Positions 1-5,631 of a stretch of 5,631 nt of DNA are shown in pieces (position 1 is the first letter of the stretch; every line of letters begins with the position of its first letter). This stretch comes from Lonsdalea quercina subsp. quercina (GTDB taxonomy: Bacteria > Pseudomonadota > Gammaproteobacteria > Enterobacterales > Enterobacteriaceae). The stretch spans positions 345,692-351,322 of the forward strand of contig NZ_JIBO01000006.1 in the NCBI RefSeq assembly GCF_000688655.1. Reading direction: 5' to 3'. The notes beneath the pieces were generated by a model. The model saw only the letters and a program-made list of their open reading frames with translations, was not told the origin of the DNA and did no database searches. The position numbers and the translations under genes are program-made.

Positions 1-478
1 CCTGATCGTTAAAACGAACCTTATAGCCCACCGTGCCGCCGAGCGGTATTTCCAGTTCGGCGGCAATACGATCCGCCACCGTGCGCGCCGCCAGACGACG
101 CGGCTGGGTGTGGCCGATCAATCCCGTCACGCCACGGCCCAGCTCCAGACACATTTTCGGCAGCTGGGTCGTTTTCCCCGACCCCGTCTCCCCGGCCACA
201 ATCACCACCTGATGGTCGCGAATCGCCTGCATGATCGCGTCTTTTTTCTGGCTGACCGGCAACGCGTCGGGATAGCGAATGGCCGGCAGCGAGGCGCGGC
301 GATTTTCCACCCGCTGGCGGGCCGTCGCCACGTCGGCTTCGATTTCGCGGGCGATGGCCGCCTGCGCTTCAGGATTTTTCACCTTTAGGGCGCCCTGAAC
401 CCGGCGACGCAGCCGTTGCTGGTCGCGCAGCATTAACGCATTGATGTGGGGATAAAATGCGGTGAGCTGTGATTTCAC
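1..478 (-). CDS. hrpA: HrpA, DEAH-box ATP-dependent RNA helicase (N-terminal part, cut by window edge)
   Basis: The minus strand encodes 159 residues that match the N-terminus of HrpA, a roughly 1300-residue DEAH-box 3'-5' RNA helicase that in E. coli acts on mRNA processing and stalled ribosomes. Visible features are the basic N-terminal segment (MLRDQQRLRRR, residues 16-26), the family stretch LPVSQKK (73-79), Walker A GETGSGKT (96-103, catalytic K102) and motif Ia TQPRR (124-128). The frame is still open at the left edge (ending GYKVRFNDQ), so the DEAH box and C-terminal domains lie outside. I chose the GTG at 478-476 because AAGGA sits 7 bases upstream and the distance to the conserved MLRD segment is close to that in E. 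coli. An in-frame ATG at 433-431 would remove that start and lacks an evident ribosome site. The gene is divergent from azoR. Identity is secure; the exact start is probable. Confidence 0.95.
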   Translation of the reverse strand, partial: MKSQLTAFYPHINALMLRDQQRLRRRVQGALKVKNPEAQAAIAREIEADVATARQRVENRRASLPAIRYPDALPVSQKKDAIMQAIRDHQVVIVAGETGSGKTTQLPKMCLELGRGVTGLIGHTQPRRLAARTVADRIAAELEIPLGGTVGYKVRFNDQ

Positions 479-485
479 GGTTGGT

Positions 486-490
486 TCCTT
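486..490 (-). promoter_or_regulatory. Ribosome binding site that decides the hrpA GTG start
   Basis: On the minus strand AAGGA lies 7 bases before the GTG at 478-476. No ATG occurs in the same frame near this site, so this Shine-Dalgarno sequence is the main reason to accept GTG as the start rather than the ATG 15 codons inside. Confidence 0.65.
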
Positions 491-506
491 AAATACGTCT
501 GGCAGA

Positions 507-531
507 CGTGGCGCAGAGACTGGACGCCACG
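507..531. repeat. Short inverted repeat upstream of hrpA
   Basis: CGTGGCG (507-513) is the perfect reverse complement of CGCCACG (525-531), separated by 11 bases. It lies 29-53 bases upstream of the hrpA start codon, where it could be an operator or an mRNA leader hairpin. There is no T-tract on either side, so it is not an intrinsic terminator. The role is unknown and chance is possible in GC-rich DNA. Confidence 0.35.
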
Positions 532-696
532 CTTGGATTTGGCGGCGGGCATGGTATCACATTGACGCCGCAGGCTATAACCTACCTCCACGCCACGTTA
601 TTCAATTAAATCGAACAAGGTTCTCGAAATATTACGCTATCGCGTTTTTATTAGGCTGCTTATGATGAAACTCAACGGCGAACGACGCCACGGTGA

Positions 697-1338
<642 letters not shown>

Positions 1339-1378
1339 GCTCTCTCTTCCCTCGTTCGTGTTAAGTGCTTTGGCTATA

Positions 1379-1612
1379 TTACTTTTTTTGCGCGCCAGTC
1401 GGCGCGCTTTTTTTTATCTGCTCCGCGACGTCGGTATCGGACTTTTCCAGCAGCTGCGTGGCTTCTGGATCCGCCTTAATGTGAATATCGTGATCGATCT
1501 TCACATTCATGTTGATGGTGATCGGCGTGTCCGGCGCGGTCACTTCAATGCGCGGCGTACACCCGGTCAGAAAAAGGGCGGTCAGCCATAAAACGGCTCG
1601 TCTGTCATGCAT
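1379..1612 (-). CDS. ynbE: YnbE, small outer-membrane lipoprotein partner of YdbH, with extended C-terminus
   Basis: From the ATG at 1612 this is a 77-residue lipoprotein precursor. Residues 1-17 are a signal peptide with basic start (HDRR), hydrophobic core and lipobox LTG-C18; Thr at +2 fits outer-membrane sorting. The core CTPRIEV...PITINMNVKIDHDIHIKAD (18-48) strongly matches E. coli YnbE, which joins YdbH to complete a bridge between the membranes for phospholipid transport. After LLEK (54-57) the match ends. E. coli YnbE has about 61 residues, while this one carries about 16 more, of which residues 67-75 are encoded by the azoR terminator. An alternative ATG at 1627 overlaps the ydbH stop (ATGA) but lacks a good ribosome site. 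The 1612 start has GAGGA 8 bases upstream and gives the usual signal length, so I prefer it. The gene follows ydbH in an operon; the ydbL gene expected next is absent. Confidence 0.88.
   Translation of the reverse strand: MHDRRAVLWLTALFLTGCTPRIEVTAPDTPITINMNVKIDHDIHIKADPEATQLLEKSDTDVAEQIKKSAPTGAQKK
1390..1415 (+). terminator. Intrinsic terminator of azoR, lying inside the ynbE coding sequence
   Basis: A perfect 7-bp GC-only stem, GCGCGCC (1390-1396) and GGCGCGC (1401-1407), closes an AGTC loop and is followed by eight T (1408-1415). This is a textbook rho-independent terminator for plus-strand transcription leaving azoR. A run of seven T also precedes the stem (1383-1389), so when read on the minus strand the hairpin is followed by A, not U, and should not terminate ynbE transcripts. 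The whole element lies within the 3' codons of convergent ynbE. Confidence 0.93.
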
Positions 1613-1623
1613 CGTGTGGTTCC

Positions 1624-4227
1624 TCATTGGGTTGACCGCTGCTCCAGCGCGTTCTGTATCGTGTCGCCCCAGCGCAGGCTACGCCATAGCTGGAACAAAT
1701 TTTCTTGATGACGATAGTTCAAATCAACCTGCTGCCGGGCATCTCGCGGCGAATTATGGCCGCTGATATAGGATTTCATCAACAGTTCCCCCTGATTGCT
1801 CAGTTGCAGCGTCGCGTCCGAACGGTCGATTTCCAGATAGCGCAGCCAGCGAACCAGCGCCGCGCTGACCATGTCGCTCTGAGCCACTTCATCCGCCAGG
1901 TCCTTATCCAGTCTCAGCGTCAACGCGCCATCGTTGGTGACGCGGCCGTTCTGCACCAGCATCGTCGGATGATTGAAATTGATCGGCAACACGCCGCTGA
2001 CACGGCCGGACAACGCCACCTTTTTCACGTTAATCGCGGTCATCAGTTCACTGGTTTCAACTCCGTCCATCCGCAACAGCGCCGCATCATGCTGCGGAAA
2101 ACGCAGCGGCGTCAGAGAAACCTTCCCGCGCAGCAGGCCCATCTCTACCCCGGCCAGCGTAAGCGGGTGTCGATCGCTGTAGGGATACGCGCCAAACACA
2201 TCGGCCCGGATATTCTGTATCCGGAATCCGCTGTTCAACTCGGCGATACGCAATGAAACCGGTCGCGAAATGCCCAGTTGCCAACGCGGATCGGCATAAC
2301 GATACGGTAGAACGAAATCTACGCCGCTGACGTCGCCGTCGTTGAGCCAAGCGCTGCCATTTTTGACCACCCAGTGACCGCCGACGCGAAAACCCTGTAC
2401 GCGGGCCGCAGAAAACGCCCCCTGGCCGTAAAACTGCCCGCGGCGCAGTTTGATTTTCCAGTCCGGCGGCAGCAAAGGCTGGAATACGCGCAGCGACTGC
2501 GGCGGCCACCAGCCGCTGCCGCGCAGGCGCTCGCCGTCCCAGCGCCCGACCAGTTTAACCGGCCCGATCTCCTTGGCCTGCAACGCGCCGCGCCACAGAA
2601 AATGGTTGGGATGCTCGCCCTGCACCTGCACGTTCAGCTCGGCGGGCGGTAATGCGCCGCCGCCGGTGAATGCGATACGGTCAGCCACTAACCGGAACGC
2701 GCCCGCGAACGCATCCTGTTTCTGATTACGCTGCCATCGCAGCGGCTGCACCAACGTCAGCCGGGGTTTGGCGACGGTCATCGCGCCGTAACGCAGTTGG
2801 TTCAACCCGCTGGATAAGGTGCTGACTTCCAGCAACGCGTCTTCCCAGCGCCCGCGACCGGCGATGTCCCACCGACCCTGCAACGGCGGCAGCTGTCCTT
2901 TTCCCCAGTAGCGCCAATTCCAGACACCGTTGTCCGGCCAGAAGCGCTCCGCTTTGCCGTCCATATGCAGGTTGAAGCGTCCCCAGTAGGCGTCGTGGGC
3001 TTTGACGATCGCTTGCAGACGCCCGCTCACGCCTTGCGTATTGACCACGATCCCGGCCAGCGGCCAGCGCGCATCTTCCAGCGTCAGGCCGGGCTGGGGC
3101 TGTCCCCAGGCGCGGAGCAGGGAACCGGGCAGCAAGACCAGATCGGGATCCAGCAATGCGCCGCGCAGCACGCCCGGCAGCGTGGCTGAAAAGGACAAAT
3201 TCGCCAGATTAGCCTGTCCGGCGAGTTGGATGCGCAGATCGCTATCACTCAGCCCGAGCGAACCTGGCCCTAACGTCAACACCGCGTTGGCCCGGCCGTT
3301 GCGACCCTGCGTTAACATATTGACGCGCGCCTCGATCTGAGGCAGTCCGTGTCTCTGACGCCAGTCGCGCAGCGCCAACGATAACCCGCCCGAGACCGGC
3401 TGCGCGCTGTACGGCCACGCCCAGCGTCCCTCGCTAACGGTGATAGCATCCGCGCTGACGCGCCACGGCAGACTCAACAACGGCGATGCATCCGCCTCTT
3501 TCGCCACCCTCAGCTCTCCCTGAGAGTCCTGCCAATTGAGCGTCGCCTGGACCGCCTCAGGTAAATCGAACGGCAGTCGGCCTGCCAGCAAATGTCCCTT
3601 TTCCGGGAGGCTGGTCAGCGAATCCGAAAGCTGCACTTCGCCTTCTATCCATAGCGGCGGGCGATCAGGCAGCGCGGTCAACTCCGCACGTCGCAGCGTC
3701 AATGTCCGTCCGACGAGGTCGGCCTGCAGTTTCAGACGTACATTATCGATGTTCAGTGATTGCTTCCCGTCACGGGAGGTCAAATGCAGCGCGCTGACGT
3801 CATCCAGCCACGGCGTCAGCGTCAGGCGCTCTACCGTCATCTCGCCCACGGGCAGACGCTGTTGCCACTCCGATAGACTCATCGACGTCTCTGAGGCGGA
3901 ATTCTCGCTTTGCGGCCAGTGCGCGAGGCAGCTGCCATCCAGCGCCACGCTGGCGACATGAAGACGCCAGCCGTCATCCTGTCTCGTTAGACGGCCGTTA
4001 TCGACGGTAAGTAGATGGCATTGAGGTAGTTGTATGGAGACACCCGGCACAGACAGTCCGCCCTGTTGCCAAGAGGGACGCTCGCCCAGCGCCACCGTCA
4101 CGCCGGGGGGCGCCAGAAAGGTCAGCAGACGAGGTAGCCAGAGCGGCAACGTCAGCCAGCTTATCAGTATCACCAGCGCGATAGCGCCCAGCCCGAGGCC
4201 TACGCGAGGTAAAAAATGTTTATTCAT
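1624..4227 (-). CDS. ydbH: YdbH, AsmA-like intermembrane phospholipid transport protein
   Basis: This 867-residue protein is close in length to E. coli YdbH (about 880) and belongs to the AsmA-like group that includes TamB and YhdP. In E. coli these three share the essential job of moving phospholipids from inner to outer membrane, with YdbH working through the lipoprotein YnbE. Residues about 9-34 form a single hydrophobic anchor with basic residues before it (NKHFLPR), leaving the rest in the periplasm. The remainder is a long repeat-poor, beta-rich region with alternating polar and hydrophobic residues, as expected for the elongated lipid groove of this group; I recognise no catalytic motif. 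The ATG at 4227 is the only choice, because an in-frame TGA lies three codons upstream; its ribosome site is weak (ATGGCGA). The stop overlaps a possible ynbE ATG, consistent with coupled translation. It diverges from ldhA across 346 bases. Confidence 0.93.
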   Translation of the reverse strand: MNKHFLPRVGLGLGAIALVILISWLTLPLWLPRLLTFLAPPGVTVALGERPSWQQGGLSVPGVSIQLPQCHLLTVDNGRLTRQDDGWRLHVASVALDGSCLAHWPQSENSASETSMSLSEWQQRLPVGEMTVERLTLTPWLDDVSALHLTSRDGKQSLNIDNVRLKLQADLVGRTLTLRRAELTALPDRPPLWIEGEVQLSDSLTSLPEKGHLLAGRLPFDLPEAVQATLNWQDSQGELRVAKEADASPLLSLPWRVSADAITVSEGRWAWPYSAQPVSGGLSLALRDWRQRHGLPQIEARVNMLTQGRNGRANAVLTLGPGSLGLSDSDLRIQLAGQANLANLSFSATLPGVLRGALLDPDLVLLPGSLLRAWGQPQPGLTLEDARWPLAGIVVNTQGVSGRLQAIVKAHDAYWGRFNLHMDGKAERFWPDNGVWNWRYWGKGQLPPLQGRWDIAGRGRWEDALLEVSTLSSGLNQLRYGAMTVAKPRLTLVQPLRWQRNQKQDAFAGAFRLVADRIAFTGGGALPPAELNVQVQGEHPNHFLWRGALQAKEIGPVKLVGRWDGERLRGSGWWPPQSLRVFQPLLPPDWKIKLRRGQFYGQGAFSAARVQGFRVGGHWVVKNGSAWLNDGDVSGVDFVLPYRYADPRWQLGISRPVSLRIAELNSGFRIQNIRADVFGAYPYSDRHPLTLAGVEMGLLRGKVSLTPLRFPQHDAALLRMDGVETSELMTAINVKKVALSGRVSGVLPINFNHPTMLVQNGRVTNDGALTLRLDKDLADEVAQSDMVSAALVRWLRYLEIDRSDATLQLSNQGELLMKSYISGHNSPRDARQQVDLNYRHQENLFQLWRSLRWGDTIQNALEQRSTQ

Positions 4228-4573
4228 TCGCCATCATTATGCATATCAGTCTTTGGTGAGCACGGCGTTGACTTCCACGCCATGCGAGGTTGAGCATCGA
4301 TAACGGTAGCAGAATTCCGCTATTCAACGACTTCCGCTACAAAAAACAGCGATCATTCATCGGCCTGCATAATAGTCCCCCGACGTGACAGATACCACCC
4401 TTCACGCCAGCCGCCGGGTGAAGGTATGCTGTCTCTGTCTCGACCTCTACACGCCTCAAAACGCCCCCGGATATCGATAAACACTATCGCAACGGGCCAG
4501 ATGTTTTGGCGGTGGGGTTCCTATCACACTCACTATTTTATGCTAGCCTAACCTAAAAATAGCGGGGTATCCG
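4228..4573. promoter_or_regulatory. Divergent ydbH/ldhA intergenic region
   Basis: This gene-free stretch of 346 bases should contain the ydbH and ldhA promoters. The best ldhA -10 candidate is TATGCT (4539-4544), about 30 bases before the start codon, without a clear -35 (GGTTCC at 17 bases is poor). For ydbH a CATAAT on the minus strand around 4236-4241 would put the transcript start almost at the ATG, and it also lacks a -35. Near the centre is an interrupted dyad (4392-4427), and CGATA/TATCG around five bases lies at 4475-4489. I do not see a clean FNR, CRP or ArcA site. No small gene with a credible ribosome site is visible. Confidence 0.4.
4392..4427. repeat. Interrupted inverted repeat between ydbH and ldhA
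   Basis: CCTTCAC (4399-4405) pairs perfectly with GTGAAGG (4418-4424) around a 12-base GC-rich loop. Just outside, ATACC (4392-4396) matches GGTAT (4423-4427), so the right arm can pair with the left arm over ten bases if four left-arm bases bulge out. No T-run follows on either strand, which argues against an intrinsic terminator. It lies about 150 bases upstream of ldhA and 165 upstream of ydbH, a plausible place for a regulator site. Function is unknown. Confidence 0.45.
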
Positions 4574-4576
4574 ATG

Positions 4577-5566
4577 ATGAAACTGGCTGTCTACAGCACC
4601 AAACAGTACGACCGTAAATATTTGGACCGTGTCAATCAGGACTATGGCTACCAGATGGAGTACTACGACTTCATGCTGAGCCCGCAGACGGTGAAAACCG
4701 CCGAGGGATTCGATGCCGTGTGTATTTTCGTCAACGACGACGGCGGGCGCGAAGTGCTGACCGAACTGGCGGCCCTCGGCGTCAAGATCGTGGCGTTGCG
4801 CTGCGCGGGTTTCAATAACGTCGATCTTGACGCGGCCAGAACGCTGGGGATAGCCGTGGTTTACGTGCCGGCCTATTCACCCGAAGCCGTGGCGGAACAT
4901 ACCGTCGGTATGATGATGAGCTTAAACCGGCGAATTCATCGCGCCTATCAGCGCACCCGCGATGCCAACTTCTCACTGGAAGGGCTGATTGGTTTCAACA
5001 TGCATCGTCGTACGGCGGGGATTATTGGTACGGGAAAAATCGGGGTGGCCACGCTGCGCATCCTGAAAGGATTCGGCATGCGGCTGCTGGCGTTCGATCC
5101 TTATCCGAATCCGCAGGCCAGAGAGTTAGGGACGGAATATGTCGATCTAAAAACGCTGTACGCGGAATCGGACGTCATCTCGCTGCACTGCCCCATCACG
5201 CCGGAGAATCACCATCTGCTCAACGAGGTCGCTTTTTCGCAAATGAAAGACGGCGTGATGGTCATCAATACCAGCCGAGGCGGTCTCATTGATTCGCAGG
5301 CCGCGATCGACGCCCTCAAACAGCAAAAGCTCGGCGCGCTGGGACTGGATGTCTATGAAAACGAACACACGCTGTTCTTTATTGATAACTCGAACGACGT
5401 CATTCAGGATGATATTTTCCGTCGGCTTTCCGCCTGCCACAACGTGCTTTTTACGGGACATCAGGCGTTTCTGACGGAAGAAGCGCTAACCAGCATTGCC
5501 GGCACCACGCTGCAAAGCCTGCGTCAGATAAGCCTCGGCGAAGACTGCCCGTTCGCACTGACGTAA
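4577..5566 (+). CDS. ldhA: LdhA, fermentative D-lactate dehydrogenase (NAD-dependent)
   Basis: This cytosolic enzyme reduces pyruvate to D-lactate with NADH, restoring NAD+ during mixed-acid fermentation. With the start at 4577 it has 329 residues, the same as E. coli LdhA, and aligns end to end. The D-2-hydroxyacid dehydrogenase layout is intact: N-terminal catalytic lobe with RCAGFNNVDL (75-84), NAD-binding Rossmann motif GTGKIG (151-156), acidic residue D174 in FDPYP that should hold the NAD ribose, and the catalytic set R234 (NTSRG), E263 (DVYENE) and H295 (TGHQAF). Another ATG lies immediately upstream at 4574. GGGG at 4564-4567 is 6 bases from it and 9 from 4577, so both are usable; I choose the second because it gives the family N-terminus MKLAVYSTKQ. 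The gene is divergent from ydbH, and no partner follows within the window. In E. coli hslJ lies downstream; it is not visible here. Confidence 0.97.
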   Translation: MKLAVYSTKQYDRKYLDRVNQDYGYQMEYYDFMLSPQTVKTAEGFDAVCIFVNDDGGREVLTELAALGVKIVALRCAGFNNVDLDAARTLGIAVVYVPAYSPEAVAEHTVGMMMSLNRRIHRAYQRTRDANFSLEGLIGFNMHRRTAGIIGTGKIGVATLRILKGFGMRLLAFDPYPNPQARELGTEYVDLKTLYAESDVISLHCPITPENHHLLNEVAFSQMKDGVMVINTSRGGLIDSQAAIDALKQQKLGALGLDVYENEHTLFFIDNSNDVIQDDIFRRLSACHNVLFTGHQAFLTEEALTSIAGTTLQSLRQISLGEDCPFALT

Positions 5567-5631
5567 TATCGCCACAGATCGGCTAGCGGAATCCTCCGGC
5601 CAGGCAGGAGCCATCTTCCAGCGACTGGGCG
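5567..5631. other. Sequence downstream of ldhA, no gene assignable
   Basis: Only 65 bases remain after the ldhA stop. I see no strong hairpin followed by T, so the ldhA terminator is not obvious; a weak CCTCC/GGAG pairing around 5595-5610 lacks a T-tract. On the minus strand a frame open from the right edge ends with TAG at 5585-5583, reading AQSLEDGSCLAGGFR. It could be the end of a convergent gene, but the stretch is too short to judge. Confidence 0.3.

Noticed and set aside
553..562. CRP half-site (TGTGAT on the minus strand) upstream of hrpA, and a similar TCACA near 4524
   Set aside because: Neither has the matching second half-site at the 6-base spacing.
571..592. TTGACG followed by TATAAC as a promoter for azoR
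   Set aside because: The two boxes are only about 8 bases apart, far from the 16-18 needed for sigma-70.
462..665. 67-codon plus-strand open frame in the hrpA/azoR intergenic region
   Set aside because: It starts inside hrpA's beginning, has no ribosome site, mixed low-complexity composition and no family resemblance; it is best read as an accidental frame over a promoter region.
1390..1415. Bidirectional terminator shared by azoR and ynbE
   Set aside because: Both flanks of the stem are T-rich on the plus strand, so the minus-strand transcript has A, not U, after the hairpin; it can work only for azoR.
2087..2509. 140-codon minus-strand open frame within ydbH, and other long frames on both strands across 1700-4000
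   Set aside because: They lie over a clear 867-codon gene in GC-rich DNA; their Arg/Ala-rich composition is typical of shadow frames.
5147..5461. 104-codon minus-strand frame antisense to ldhA
   Set aside because: It lies entirely within the strongly conserved ldhA coding sequence and has no ribosome site or recognisable domain.
5583..5631. Possible C-terminal end of a convergent minus-strand gene (AQSLEDGSCLAGGFR then stop)
   Set aside because: Fifteen codons with no recognisable family, and other frames of this 65-base tail are open too; it cannot be supported without sequence to the right.

Overview
The window looks like an ordinary chromosomal segment of an Enterobacterales bacterium. 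The proteins closely resemble the Escherichia coli products HrpA, AzoR, YnbE, YdbH and LdhA, but are diverged enough, and GC-rich enough by eye, to suggest a genus outside the Escherichia group. A soft-rot or plant-associated lineage (Pectobacteriaceae type) is my guess; the genus cannot be fixed from this sequence alone. I see no phage, insertion sequence, CRISPR array, tRNA or rRNA.

Layout, left to right. (1) The first 159 codons of hrpA (DEAH-box RNA helicase) lie on the minus strand and run off the left edge. (2) A 254-bp divergent intergenic region follows, with a short inverted repeat and a recurring 8-mer. (3) azoR (FMN-dependent NADH azoreductase/quinone reductase) lies on the plus strand. 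(4) A strong intrinsic terminator for azoR follows and lies inside the 3' end of the convergent gene ynbE. (5) ynbE (small outer-membrane lipoprotein) and ydbH (867-residue AsmA-like inner-membrane/periplasmic protein) form a minus-strand operon read ydbH then ynbE. (6) A 346-bp divergent intergenic region carries an interrupted dyad. (7) ldhA (fermentative D-lactate dehydrogenase) is complete on the plus strand. (8) A 65-bp tail has no assignable gene.

Functionally, YdbH and YnbE are known in E. coli to form a bridge between inner and outer membranes for phospholipid transport, partly redundant with TamB and YhdP. AzoR reduces quinones and azo compounds, LdhA regenerates NAD+ from pyruvate in fermentation, and HrpA acts on RNA and stalled ribosomes. 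They are neighbours here, not one pathway.

The most interesting point is at the azoR/ynbE junction. In E. coli the operon is ydbH-ynbE-ydbL, and YdbL controls YnbE assembly. Here there is no room for ydbL: ynbE runs straight into the azoR terminator, whose hairpin and T-tract encode the last residues of an unusually long YnbE C-terminus. This looks like a deletion of ydbL that fused the end of ynbE to the azoR terminator. No wholly new system is evident.
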